64,000 nt of DNA, taken from the NCBI RefSeq assembly GCF_003054285.1, contig NZ_QBKS01000002.1, positions 806,001 to 870,000 on the forward strand, in the 5' to 3' direction. Source of the DNA: Litoreibacter ponti. GTDB taxonomy: Bacteria > Pseudomonadota > Alphaproteobacteria > Rhodobacterales > Rhodobacteraceae. The notes under the pieces are model-generated. The model was not told the origin of the DNA, searched no databases, and saw only the letters and a list, made by a program, of their open reading frames with translations. Position 1 is the stretch's first letter. The number at the start of each line of letters is the position of its first letter. A program made the translations under genes and the position numbers. Shown here in pieces: positions 18,564-29,588 of the stretch.

Positions 18564-19745
18564 ATGCCAGTGGCCAATCTCGGCGGCGTCCGCTTCGATC
18601 AAATCTACGGCGACAATTCCGGTGGCCCGGAATTCGACACCGATGGCGATGGCACCGCCACGCAGGAAGACGAATTCGTCTCCATCTCGAACGATTCGGG
18701 CGGTCCGATGGATATTTCCGGCTGGCAGATCTGGTCGGACGCATCAGGGGTGGGCGCACCGGACCTGCCGCAGGATGGGCTGTATCACACCTTTCCCCCG
18801 GGAACAGTTCTCGCGCCCGGCGAGACGCTCTACATCATCAACGAGATCACCGGGCCGGTGCCCAGCTGGGCGCAGGAAGCCTCTGAAGGCGGCGTCGAGT
18901 CCGGGGCCGGCGACGAGAGCACCAACTTCCTGTCGGAAGGCTCCCCCGATGACGCGTCCGAATCCGTTGCGCTGGTCGACCCGTCAACCGGCGATTTCAT
19001 CGTTTTCAACATGTCTCCGATCCCCAGCGACTGGACCAACGAGCCCGGCTTTCCCGGAACAACCCTCGTCGGCGAAGTCGACGGCGCCGCGGTGCAGGAA
19101 GACCAGAATGCAGGCAGCTCCTACCGCTACAATTCCACGTCGGAGAGTTACGAATATTCCGCCACCTCTGTGCCTTGCGTGGTGCGGGGGACGCTGATCG
19201 TCACGCCCGGCGGCCCGGTCCCGGTCGAGACCCTGCGCCCCGGCGACATGATTGCGACCTTGGATGCGGGCGCGATGCCCGTGCTTTGGATCGGTCATCA
19301 TCGCGTCGACATAAACGCCCCCGGGCGGCGGCACCTCGCCCCTGTCCGCATCGGCGGTGCCATGCCCGCCCTACTGCTCTCACCCCAGCATCGCCTGCTC
19401 ACCCGCTCCGGGCATCTCGCGCCCGCCAAGGGCCTGTTGCGCATGCGCGGTGTGCGCCGTGAGCGCGCGGACCGGATCGTCAGCTACTACCACCTGCTGC
19501 TTGAACGCCATTGCATCATCTTCGCAAACGGTCTGGCGGTCGAAAGCCTGCTGCTGGGTGGCACCCATCTCGCTTCCTGCAGCATGTCTCTCAAACTCGC
19601 CCTAGATCGGCTCAAACTGCGCCCCACGCCTCCGGCCCGGCCCTGCCTTACCGTGGCTGAAACCCGTCGCGCCGCCGAGCGCGATGCGCACTTTCTGGCC
19701 CGCCACGATTGCCCTTCCCGCGCGGCTTCGCTAATCCCTAGCTGA
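18564..19745 (+). CDS. Lamin-tail-like plus Hint-domain protein
   Basis: A 393-residue protein. The N-terminal part (about 1-190, FDQIYGDNSGGPEFDTDGDG, EFVSISNDSGGPMDISGWQI) resembles a lamin-tail/LTD beta-domain with Ca-binding-like Asp runs. The C-terminal part begins SVPCVVRGTLIVTPGG and contains the Hint pattern (VETLRPGDMIATLD, LSPQHRLLTR), the self-processing fold shared by inteins and Hedgehog. Such Hint_2 proteins are common in Rhodobacterales and are thought to be exported and self-cleaving; no signal peptide is visible, so type I secretion is possible. Function unknown. Confidence 0.8.
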   Translation: MPVANLGGVRFDQIYGDNSGGPEFDTDGDGTATQEDEFVSISNDSGGPMDISGWQIWSDASGVGAPDLPQDGLYHTFPPGTVLAPGETLYIINEITGPVPSWAQEASEGGVESGAGDESTNFLSEGSPDDASESVALVDPSTGDFIVFNMSPIPSDWTNEPGFPGTTLVGEVDGAAVQEDQNAGSSYRYNSTSESYEYSATSVPCVVRGTLIVTPGGPVPVETLRPGDMIATLDAGAMPVLWIGHHRVDINAPGRRHLAPVRIGGAMPALLLSPQHRLLTRSGHLAPAKGLLRMRGVRRERADRIVSYYHLLLERHCIIFANGLAVESLLLGGTHLASCSMSLKLALDRLKLRPTPPARPCLTVAETRRAAERDAHFLARHDCPSRAASLIPS

Positions 19746-19768
19746 TCCAAACATGGGGCACAGAAATC

Positions 19769-21420
<1,652 letters not shown>

Positions 21421-21424
<4 letters not shown>

Positions 21425-21448
21425 GATGGGTGATCTCACCCATCCTAC
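21421..21448. repeat. REP-like palindrome at the 3' side of the RAYT gene
   Basis: GTAGGATGGGTGA followed by TC and TCACCCATCCTAC: a perfect 13-bp inverted repeat beginning with the GTAG tetranucleotide typical of REP elements recognised by RAYT proteins. It contains the ettA stop codon and ends at the stop of the RAYT gene. Confidence 0.8.
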
Positions 21449-22005
21449 TTCGGCTCGCCAAACTCACCTTCCACCTGCAAATGAGTGAGCTCGGGATCTG
21501 CGCGACCCCTTCGGATATCGCGATGTATTGAAGAATAGGGCCATTCGGCTGCACGGGCGACAAGCCCGTGTCGCACCGGATTTTGCCAGCAGTATTCGAG
21601 GTGCGTTTCGAAATCCCTTTCGTCACGGATGCAATGCTCCCAGAAGCGCCTTTGCCAGATGCCGCGCTCGACTTTTCGACGCTTGGACGCCGATAGGTAA
21701 GGTGGGTGCTCTGCACCCATAGTCGCCAAGACACTGCGCGTGAACCGCGTCTTCAGGAGCCGCCACCGGGTCGAGTAATCCCAGTCGTCTTGAGGCATGG
21801 TCCACATCGCATGAAGATGGTCGGGCAAAACGACAAAGGCGTCACACCGAAACGGTCGCTCAGCCCGCGTCACTGCGTAGGCTCGGCGCAATGCGTCGAC
21901 ATGGGCCACCAGATTGTTCGAGCCGCGGGCGGCCAAGGCAACGGTGAAAAAATAGGTGCGCCCGGGACGTTTTATCCGTCTGTAACTGGTCATATCGTCA
22001 GACAT
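21445..22005 (-). CDS. REP-associated tyrosine transposase (RAYT, IS200-like)
   Basis: A 186-residue Y1 HUH transposase-like protein: RRIKRPGRTYFFTVALAAR at the N-terminus, the HUH metal motif HLHAMW within VVLPDHLHAMWTMPQ, and the catalytic-tyrosine helix HLEYCWQNPVRHGLV. RAYTs are single-copy domesticated IS200/IS605 relatives that process REP palindromes. Two REP-like palindromes flank the gene exactly (21421-21448 and 22023-22046), so the whole unit looks like a REPtron. The ATG at 22005 (MSDDMTSYRR) is used; another lies four codons later, and the still earlier ATG falls inside the REP. Confidence 0.9.
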   Translation of the reverse strand: MSDDMTSYRRIKRPGRTYFFTVALAARGSNNLVAHVDALRRAYAVTRAERPFRCDAFVVLPDHLHAMWTMPQDDWDYSTRWRLLKTRFTRSVLATMGAEHPPYLSASKRRKVERGIWQRRFWEHCIRDERDFETHLEYCWQNPVRHGLVARAAEWPYSSIHRDIRRGRADPELTHLQVEGEFGEPK

Positions 22006-22022
22006 GCTTCGAAGCGGGTTAA

Positions 22023-22046
22023 GCAGGGGTGAATCGCCCATCCTAC
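22023..22046. repeat. REP-like imperfect palindrome at the 5' side of the RAYT gene
   Basis: Minus strand: GTAGGATGGGCGA-TT-CACCCCTGC. It shares GTAGGATGGG with the copy at 21421 and faces it, so the RAYT gene is bracketed by two REP-like elements. This copy has mismatches in one arm. Confidence 0.7.
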
Positions 22047-22053
22047 CTCTGCG

Positions 22054-22449
22054 TCACTCCTCCTCCCTCGCCCCCGGCGGAATATCCCCCGGCCGCGCCT
22101 TGTTGAGCCCGTGCATCTGCTCCAGAAACTCCAGTGCGGAATGATCCTGCTTCAGCGCGTCCGCGATCTTCATATGCGCATATGTCGCCAGGATCCGGTT
22201 GATCCGCGCCTGATAGCCATGGCCCATCGCGCGGTAGAAATTGGCCACTAACTTGTCGAGCCGCAACGTGATCTTCTTCTTCGGCTCCTGCACATCCAGA
22301 TCATGTTCCAGCCGGTGCCAGGCCTGTGGGACAACGTCGCGCATGTTGAGGCTGATCTCGTCCTCCCATTTGGCCAGCCACATGTAGTAGCTCATCTTCT
22401 GTCGTGCGAGCCGCTGGCGTTTGGTCATGGGCGGTTTTCTGGTGGTCAT
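22054..22449 (-). CDS. BrnA-type antitoxin family protein
   Basis: A 131-residue basic protein. The C-terminal half (KKKITLRLDKLVANFYRAMG followed by YQARINRILATYAH) has the ribbon-helix-helix pattern of BrnA antitoxins: a beta strand with alternating residues, then two helices. BrnA normally neutralises the BrnT RNase and represses its own operon. No brnT-like gene is adjacent: upstream is a divergent DUF1328 gene, downstream the RAYT unit. The N-terminal extension MTTRKPPMTKRQRLARQKM is longer than in typical BrnA. The ATG at 22449 is preferred to the open frame upstream, which is intergenic. Confidence 0.75.
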   Translation of the reverse strand: MTTRKPPMTKRQRLARQKMSYYMWLAKWEDEISLNMRDVVPQAWHRLEHDLDVQEPKKKITLRLDKLVANFYRAMGHGYQARINRILATYAHMKIADALKQDHSALEFLEQMHGLNKARPGDIPPGAREEE

Positions 22450-22575
22450 GGCACCCCTCTGGCGTAACTGCGCGGCGGGGTGTGCCACGACATTGGTTAA
22501 CATCGCGACAAGGCAGCGTACGCAGGGTCCGACGGATGTCCGACGCAAAGCCGACAGCGATCCGACAGCAAATTT

Positions 22576-22601
22576 GGAACCCATTCGCGCCCCAATCCGT
22601 T
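22576..22601 (+). promoter_or_regulatory. Candidate ECF (EcfG-type) promoter GGAAC-N17-CGTT
   Basis: GGAAC at 22576-22580 and CGTT at 22598-22601, exactly 17 bases apart, match the alphaproteobacterial general-stress promoter consensus. It lies 54 bases before the DUF1328 start, a gene type often under such control. Confidence 0.6.
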
Positions 22602-22655
22602 GTGTGAACAATGGCGGCCCAGACAGGGCCACACACAATGAGAAGGAGAAATATC

Positions 22656-22829
22656 ATGCTCGGTTGGGCACTTACGTTCCTGGTCATCGCACTTATCGCG
22701 GCGCTTTTCGGCTTCGGCGGCATCGCCGGCGCCTCCGCAGGGATCGCACAAATCCTGTTCGTCGTCTTCCTGGTGCTGTTCGTCGTCTCGATGATCGCCC
22801 GCGCCGTCCGCGGCAAATCAGTAAGCTAA
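22656..22829 (+). CDS. DUF1328 small membrane protein
   Basis: A 57-residue protein, MLGWALTFLVIALIAALFGF and a second hydrophobic helix ending RAVRGKSVS: the typical two-helix DUF1328 protein of the inner membrane. AAGGAG lies 9 bases before the chosen ATG; an ATG six codons upstream lacks such a site. Genes of this family are often stress-induced in alphaproteobacteria, in line with the GGAAC-N17-CGTT promoter candidate upstream. An intrinsic terminator follows. Molecular role unknown. Confidence 0.88.
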   Translation: MLGWALTFLVIALIAALFGFGGIAGASAGIAQILFVVFLVLFVVSMIARAVRGKSVS

Positions 22830-22854
22830 ACGCTTAAATCTGAATTCGAAAAAT

Positions 22855-22887
22855 GCCGCTCCATCCGCATGATGGGGCGGCCTTTTT
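22855..22887 (+). terminator. Rho-independent terminator
   Basis: GCCGCTCCATC and GATGGGGCGGC form an 11-bp stem (one G-U pair) with loop CGCAT and are followed by CTTTTT, 25 bases after the DUF1328 stop. Confidence 0.85.
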
Positions 22888-22913
22888 GCGTCTTTGAACC
22901 GACATCGCTGACC

Positions 22914-22927
22914 TTGACCCAAATCAA
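22914..22927. promoter_or_regulatory. FNR/FnrL-type box
   Basis: TTGACCCAAATCAA matches TTGAT-N4-ATCAA at 9 of 10 defined positions. Its near edge is 56 bases from the DUF465 start codon, the same distance as the box before the Usp gene. Confidence 0.65.
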
Positions 22928-22982
22928 TGTATGCTTGGGACCCTTCGCGTATTCCAATCGCATCACAACGTCAGAGGTCCCA

Positions 22983-23213
22983 ATGTCTCATACGCCCCAC
23001 GAACTCGCCGAAGAATTCCCCGACAAGATCGAGAAAATGCATGCGCTTAAAGAAAGCGACGCGCATTTCAAGCGGCTGTTTGACGACTATCACGAGGTCA
23101 ACCGCGCCGTTCATCGCGCGGAAACAAATGTGGAGCCGTGCGACGAGAGCCACGAGACGCAGCTACGCCGCCAGCGCATGTCTCTGAAAGATCAGATCGC
23201 CGCGATGTTGTGA
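22983..23213 (+). CDS. DUF465 (YdcH-like) protein
   Basis: A 76-residue, charged, coiled-coil-type protein: MSHTPHELAEEFPDKIEKMHAL then HFKRLFDDYHEVNRAVHRAE and a final LRRQRMSLKDQIAAML, the family pattern of YdcH/DUF465. Cytoplasmic; function unknown. The ATG at 22983 starts at the family's usual N-terminus, and the earlier open frame crosses the terminator and FNR box. The FNR-type box suggests expression at low oxygen. Confidence 0.88.
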   Translation: MSHTPHELAEEFPDKIEKMHALKESDAHFKRLFDDYHEVNRAVHRAETNVEPCDESHETQLRRQRMSLKDQIAAML

Positions 23214-23226
23214 CCAGGATGTGCGC

Positions 23227-23487
23227 CTAGAGGGCGACGCGCCAGAACAGCAATACCGGTGCGATCATCGCAAACCAGATGCAGAACCATTTGGCCGCGA
23301 AGGAGATTTTGCCGAACACCCCGTCGCCCAGCGACCCTTCGCCATACGCCATGGCGCCGCCGATCACCGCATAGCCGGCGGCTGCGCGTTTGCGTTCTGT
23401 CGCGTCGATGGACGCGAGGGCGGTTTTGGTTTTTTCGGACATCTTGGATACTTCCATTTCCGCTTTGCGGTCTTCCAGGCTCGACAT
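23227..23487 (-). CDS. Small membrane protein of unknown function
   Basis: An 86-residue protein with a charged N-terminal helix (MSSLEDRKAEMEVSKMSEKT), then a weakly hydrophobic glycine-rich stretch (AAGYAVIGGAMAYG) and a strong C-terminal helix (WFCIWFAMIAPVLLFW). GGAG lies 7 bases before the ATG at 23487; the frame also has a TTG four codons earlier. I do not recognise the family. Convergent with the DUF465 gene, divergent from the flavoprotein gene. Confidence 0.65.
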   Translation of the reverse strand: MSSLEDRKAEMEVSKMSEKTKTALASIDATERKRAAAGYAVIGGAMAYGEGSLGDGVFGKISFAAKWFCIWFAMIAPVLLFWRVAL

Positions 23488-23638
23488 GCGATACTCCAAT
23501 TAATCTTTGACTCAGAGATGGAGCGCGCGGGGCAAAAGCCAAGGCCCTGCGACAGTCTTTCCCGGCTGAACCGGCAATTACTTGCCCGCGTCCCTTGGCG
23601 CATTGGCACTGTCTCGCTCTTGGCCTAAAAGCAGCGCC

Positions 23639-24805
23639 ATGTCTGACTTCGATCTCATAGTCGTAGGCTCTGGCCCGGCAGGCTCCGCCGCCGCAGTGAC
23701 CGCGCGCAAAGCGGGTCTGCGTGTGGCCCTCGTCGACAAGGCCACCTTTCCGCGGGACAAGCTATGCGGCGGGCTTTTCACCGGCCGCTCCGAGAAGGCG
23801 ATGCGCGCAATCTTTGGGCGTGACGTGACCCACGATCTCTTTCTGACGTCCGACCACATGCGCTTTCTCGCCAAGGGTCGGGTCCTCGCTGATATCCCCA
23901 ACGCGCCACCGGTTCATCTGACCATGCGCCGCGATTTCGACGCGGTGCTGCACGCGGATGCGCTTGCAGCGGGCGCGGTGCTCTATCTCGGGGAGCCCAT
24001 CACCGACATGGGCGAGAACAGCCTGACGCTGCGGGATGGAACTGAACTGACGTTCAAAACCCTGATCGGCGCAGACGGAGTGAATTCCTTCGTCGCCCGC
24101 ACGCTGTTTGGCCGCCCCTTCGATCCAGAGACTATCGGCTTCGGCCTAGAGATCGAGACGCCATTGACCGAGTCCCGCGATAACGCCGTTGAAGTCGATT
24201 TCGACGCCGCGCGATGGGGTTATGGCTGGGCATTTCCAAAACGCAAGACGGTGACGGTCGGCGTGGGCGGGATCAACTCCGAGAATGCGGATATGAAGGC
24301 CAATATGGCCGCCTATGTCAGCCAGACCGAGAGCGACGAGAGCCTGAAATACAAGGGCCAGTACCTGCCCTTCGGCGACTACAAGCGAAAGCCCGGAAGA
24401 GACCACATCCTGCTGGCAGGCGATGCGGCGGGGCTTGTCGATCCCATCACAGGCGAAGGAATCGCGCTTGCGATGGAAAGCGGTGATTACGCCGCGCGGG
24501 CCGTCGTGGATGCCTTGGCGGACGGCGCGCCAGAGACGGCGCTGCGCCGGTATCTGTCGGCGGTCAAACCTATCCACCGCTCGCTGGATCAGGCGCGGCT
24601 TTGGCGGATGATCATGTTTCCGAAAGCGACCGAAGGCTACTTCAAAAAGGCCTTCGAGCGCGGCTCATCGCTACAGATGAAATACCTCGAATTGCTCGCG
24701 GGCGAGGCTGATTATCACGATCTGAGATGGGCCCTGATGCAGCGTCTCCCGAAGCTTGCCTGGCGCTTGCTCAAGCATCGCCTCGGGATGAGCGGTCCGG
24801 CCTAG
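23639..24805 (+). CDS. Geranylgeranyl reductase family flavoprotein
   Basis: A 388-residue FAD-dependent oxidoreductase. The dinucleotide-binding motif VVGSGPAGSAAAVTARKAGL at the N-terminus, the DKLCGGLFTGRS segment and the second FAD motif LLAGDAAGLVDPITGEGIALAM place it in the geranylgeranyl reductase/ChlP-BchP-like family, which saturates isoprenoid double bonds or acts on related lipids. The window has no photosynthesis genes, so the substrate is open. The ATG at 23639 starts just before the FAD motif. Its stop shares CTAG with the convergent dodecin gene. Confidence 0.88.
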   Translation: MSDFDLIVVGSGPAGSAAAVTARKAGLRVALVDKATFPRDKLCGGLFTGRSEKAMRAIFGRDVTHDLFLTSDHMRFLAKGRVLADIPNAPPVHLTMRRDFDAVLHADALAAGAVLYLGEPITDMGENSLTLRDGTELTFKTLIGADGVNSFVARTLFGRPFDPETIGFGLEIETPLTESRDNAVEVDFDAARWGYGWAFPKRKTVTVGVGGINSENADMKANMAAYVSQTESDESLKYKGQYLPFGDYKRKPGRDHILLAGDAAGLVDPITGEGIALAMESGDYAARAVVDALADGAPETALRRYLSAVKPIHRSLDQARLWRMIMFPKATEGYFKKAFERGSSLQMKYLELLAGEADYHDLRWALMQRLPKLAWRLLKHRLGMSGPA

Positions 24806-25005
24806 TCTTCGAGAACGAAGGTCACCTTCAAGATCACGCGGTATTCGTTGATCTTGCCGTCCTTGACGGTGCATTTCATGTCCTGAACCCAGGCGCCCTC
24901 GACGTTCTTCAATGTCTTCGAGGCCCGATCGACCCCGTTCTCGATTGCGTCCTCGAAGCTCTTTTTAGACGAGGAAATGATCTCTGTGACGCGTGCGACT
25001 GACAT
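24802..25005 (-). CDS. Dodecin family protein
   Basis: A 67-residue protein (MSVARVTEIISSSKKSFEDA ... VEGAWVQDMKCTVKDGKINEYRV), the full length and sequence pattern of dodecin, a twelve-subunit hollow sphere that stores flavins or related cofactors. The Trp in GAWVQ stacks on the flavin, and Gln in the same stretch is conserved. AAGGGAGA lies before the ATG at 25005, which rules out the 19-codon longer frame. It is convergent with a flavoprotein gene, which fits a cofactor-buffer role only by proximity. Confidence 0.92.
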   Translation of the reverse strand: MSVARVTEIISSSKKSFEDAIENGVDRASKTLKNVEGAWVQDMKCTVKDGKINEYRVILKVTFVLED

Positions 25006-25099
25006 GGTGGTCTCCCTTGGGTTGAAAGGAGGCCAGACTACGCCAATCTGTGTATAAAGCAAACTTGCGCTCAGCAGAAAAACGCCGTCCTATGCGCCC

Positions 25100-25644
25100 A
25101 TGAACGACCCTTATTTCTTTGGCTACGGCTCGCTGGTCAACACCGCGACCCACATCTACGACAACGCCCACCCGGCCAAGGTGAAGGGCTGGCGTCGGGT
25201 CTGGAAACACACCCATTTGCGCGATTTGGCTTTCCTGTCGGTAGAGCCATGCGACAGCACTCAAATTGAAGGTCTGATCGCCAAAGTCCCTGGCGCCAAC
25301 TGGAACGCGCTGGACGAGCGAGAAACCGGCTATGTCCGCGCGCCCCTGGCTGGTGAAGAGATTGAGCATCCGGCAGGCCCCTTACCCGTCGAGATGTACA
25401 GGGTCGCGGCCCACAGCAATAGGGTCGCCGCAAAACCGCTTCTGCTCAGCTATATTGACGTGGTGGTGCAGGGGTTCCTGCGCACCTATGGCGAAGATGG
25501 GGTTCAGCGCTTCTTCGACACAACCCATGGCTGGCACGCGCCGATCATGAACGATCGCGCCAACCCGAAATATCCCCGCGCGCAGAAACTCACCGCTGAC
25601 GAAACTTCGCTCGTCGATCAGCACCTGATGCGGGTGACCCGGGA

Positions 25645-25648
<4 letters not shown>
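25100..25648 (+). CDS. Gamma-glutamylcyclotransferase-like protein
   Basis: A 182-residue cytoplasmic protein of the GGCT/AIG2-like fold: the N-terminal FFGYGSLVN is the substrate-binding glycine loop and the Glu of LDERETGYVR is at the position of the catalytic acid. These enzymes release 5-oxoproline from gamma-glutamyl peptides or act on related amines. The substrate is not shown by the sequence. It shares CTAG with the stop of the convergent glpK. Confidence 0.8.
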
Positions 25649-27132
<1,484 letters not shown>

Positions 27133-27160
27133 GGTCGCTCCTCCCTAAAGCGGCGTGGTT

Positions 27161-28759
27161 CTATGCGGCGGCGGCCGTCTGCGCGGTCATCCAGTCATCG
27201 AGCTTTTGTATCTCGGCCTCGCTCATCCGTAAGCCCAGCTTCGAGCGACGCCAAACGACATCTTCGGCGCGGCGCGCATATTCGTTTTCCATCAGCCACG
27301 TGATCTCACGCGCGGTGAGGGTCGCGCCGAAGCTTTCCCCCAGCTCTTCAGGCTTGCGGGCGGTGCCCAGGATCAACCGCGCCTCGGTGCCATAGGCGCG
27401 GATCAGCCGTTTGGCCCAGAAATCATCCAGGAAGCCGAAATCCCGTTTCAGCTCCGCAATCAGCTTGTCGACATCAGCGACCTTGAAATCGCCCCCGGGC
27501 ATCGCGACACCGGCCGTCCATCCCTCTTTCGATTTCCCGAAGAAAGGCACGATCTTTTCCAACGCGTGTTCGGCCAGCTTGCGGTAGGTCGTGATCTTTC
27601 CGCCAAAGACGTTGAGCATCGGCGCGCCGCCATCCTCGTTCAGGCTCAGCACATAGTCACGGGTCGCAGCGGTCGCGGATTTGGCCCCGTCATCGTAAAG
27701 CGGGCGTACGCCGGAATAGGTCCAGACGACATCATCCTTGGTGATGTCATACTTGAAGTAGCCGTTGGCAAACTTGATCAGGTAGTCGCGCTCTTCATCG
27801 GTGCAGACGGGCTTCACAGACGGGTCGGAATGCTCGGCATCCGTCGTGCCGATCAGGGTGAAATCCGTCTCGTAGGGAATGGCGAAGATGATGCGTCCGT
27901 CCTCGCCCTGGAAAAAATAGCACTTGTCGTGATCGAACAGGCGCTTGGTCACGATGTGGCTGCCGCGCACAAGGCGAATGCCTTCGGTCGAGTTGATGCG
28001 GGCCTTCTGCCGGATCACATCCTCGACCCACGGCCCGCCTGCGTTGACCAGCATCTTGGCGTGCTGCTCCCACGTCTTGCCATCCGCTTCCAGCGTGATC
28101 ACCCAGTGATCGTCAACACGTTCCGCCTTGGTCACCTTGGTGCGCGTCATGATCTTGGCCCCACGCGCCTCGGCGTCGCGGGCGTTGAGCACCACGAGGC
28201 GCGAGTCCTCGATCCAGCAATCGGAATATTCATAGGCGAATTTGAAGCGATCCTCGATCCCTTCGCCTTCGGGCGCACTGGTCAGGTCGACGGTTTTGGT
28301 GCCGGGCAAAATCTCCCGCCCACCGAGATTGTCATACATGAACAGGCCCAGCCGGATCAGCCACGCCGGGCGGCGGCCTTTCATCCAGGGCATCACTGTG
28401 TTCAGCAGCTTGGATGTGGGCGTCGTGCCTTCGAACCGCATGTCCTTGTGGTAGGGCAGCACGAAGCGCATGGGCCAGCTGATATGCGGCATCGCCTTCA
28501 GCAGCGTCTCGCGTTCGATCAGGGACTCGCGGACGAGGCGCACCTCGAAATACTCAAGATACCGCAACCCGCCGTGGAACAGCTTGGTCGACGCGCTGGA
28601 GGTGGCGGAGGCCAGGTCGTTCATCTCGGCCAGGGCGACGGACAGGCCCCGCCCAGCGGCATCGCGCGCGATCCCGCAGCCGTTGATCCCGCCCCCGATC
28701 ACGAACAGATCGACCATCTCGTCCTGCGCCATATCCTGCGACTCCTCTTGCGTGTGCAT
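27161..28759 (-). CDS. glpD: Glycerol-3-phosphate dehydrogenase (FAD, aerobic)
   Basis: Membrane-associated flavoprotein that oxidises glycerol 3-phosphate to dihydroxyacetone phosphate and passes electrons to ubiquinone. It has the FAD motif VIGGGINGCGIARDAAGRGL near the N-terminus, SSASTKLFHGGLRYLE, and the conserved VFGGKITTYRKLAE near the C-terminus. The frame is open far upstream; I choose the ATG at 28759 (MHTQEESQD), preceded by GAAGGG. An ATG nine codons later would also give a complete enzyme. First gene of glpD-glpK, divergent from glpR. Confidence 0.94.
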   Translation of the reverse strand: MHTQEESQDMAQDEMVDLFVIGGGINGCGIARDAAGRGLSVALAEMNDLASATSSASTKLFHGGLRYLEYFEVRLVRESLIERETLLKAMPHISWPMRFVLPYHKDMRFEGTTPTSKLLNTVMPWMKGRRPAWLIRLGLFMYDNLGGREILPGTKTVDLTSAPEGEGIEDRFKFAYEYSDCWIEDSRLVVLNARDAEARGAKIMTRTKVTKAERVDDHWVITLEADGKTWEQHAKMLVNAGGPWVEDVIRQKARINSTEGIRLVRGSHIVTKRLFDHDKCYFFQGEDGRIIFAIPYETDFTLIGTTDAEHSDPSVKPVCTDEERDYLIKFANGYFKYDITKDDVVWTYSGVRPLYDDGAKSATAATRDYVLSLNEDGGAPMLNVFGGKITTYRKLAEHALEKIVPFFGKSKEGWTAGVAMPGGDFKVADVDKLIAELKRDFGFLDDFWAKRLIRAYGTEARLILGTARKPEELGESFGATLTAREITWLMENEYARRAEDVVWRRSKLGLRMSEAEIQKLDDWMTAQTAAAA

Positions 28760-28774
28760 GCGCCCTTCACACAT

Positions 28775-28821
28775 GTTTACTTTCGTTTGGTCAAGGTTTA
28801 CTTTCGTTTTTGATACGAAAG
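28775..28821. promoter_or_regulatory. GlpR operator: two direct repeats plus inverted half-site
   Basis: GTTTACTTTCGTTT occurs at 28775-28788 and again at 28796-28809, exactly 21 bp apart. The second copy continues into ACGAAAG at 28815-28821, making CTTTCGT-N7-ACGAAAG, a perfect inverted repeat. The block lies between the glpD and glpR starts, where a DeoR-family repressor would bind. Confidence 0.75.
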
Positions 28822-28829
28822 GGCGCAGT

Positions 28830-29588
28830 TTGGCCGTTAATCTAAGACAAACCGAGATTTTGGACATCGCCCGCCGGGACGGGCGTGTGAGCGTGGATGC
28901 CCTGTCGCGCCAGTTCACCACGTCGGTGCAAACAATCCGTAAAGACCTGACCGAGCTTTGTACCTCGGGCCAGTTGAAGCGCGTGCATGGCGGCGCGATC
29001 CTGTCGGAAAGCGCGGCGGTCATCGGCTACGAGGAACGTCGCCAGTTGAACCACGACGCCAAGACCCGCATCGCGCGCAGCTGTACGGCGGATATCGCGG
29101 AAGGGTCGTGCATTTTCCTCAACATCGGCACCACGACGGAGGCCGTGGCGCGTGCATTGCTCGGGCACCAAGCGCTGACCGTGGTAACCAACAATCTCAA
29201 CATCGCCAATATCCTGTCCGCCAATGAGGGGATCGAGGTGATGGTGGCGGGCGGCACATTACGCCGCTCCGACGGCGGGCTGACCGGCTCGATGACCGCG
29301 AAGCTGATCGCGCAATTCAAGTTCGACGTCGCCGTGATCGGCTGCTCGGCGCTGGACGAAGACGGCGACATTCTGGATTTCGACCTGCAAGAGGTCGATG
29401 TCAGCCAAACGATCCTGGACCGCGCGCGGCAGAGCTATCTGGTTTCTGACGCCTCAAAATTCAGCCGCACAGCACCGGTCAAGATCGCGAGCCTCGAGCA
29501 TATCGACCGCTTCTACACTGACAGCGCCTTGCCCGCGTCCCTGCAAGAGGCGTGCAGCGGATGGGGGACGGATTTGAGGCTGGCCTAG
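28830..29588 (+). CDS. glpR: DeoR-family glycerol 3-phosphate regulon repressor
   Basis: A 252-residue regulator: N-terminal winged helix with the DeoR signature RQTEILDIARRDGRVSVDAL and TTSVQTIRKDLTEL, then the sugar-phosphate-sensing DeoR C domain (IFLNIGTTTEAVA, GLTGSMTAK). It probably represses glpDK and is relieved by glycerol 3-phosphate. The start is uncertain: an upstream ATG at 28773 would place the operator inside the coding region, so the TTG at 28830, preceded by AAAGGG and giving the normal family N-terminus, is preferred. The stop shares CTAG with the convergent gene. Confidence 0.88.
   Translation: MAVNLRQTEILDIARRDGRVSVDALSRQFTTSVQTIRKDLTELCTSGQLKRVHGGAILSESAAVIGYEERRQLNHDAKTRIARSCTADIAEGSCIFLNIGTTTEAVARALLGHQALTVVTNNLNIANILSANEGIEVMVAGGTLRRSDGGLTGSMTAKLIAQFKFDVAVIGCSALDEDGDILDFDLQEVDVSQTILDRARQSYLVSDASKFSRTAPVKIASLEHIDRFYTDSALPASLQEACSGWGTDLRLA

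Noticed and set aside
27566..28813. 415-codon plus-strand frame opposite glpD
   Set aside because: Antisense shadow; glpD is complete and the frame runs into the glpR operator.
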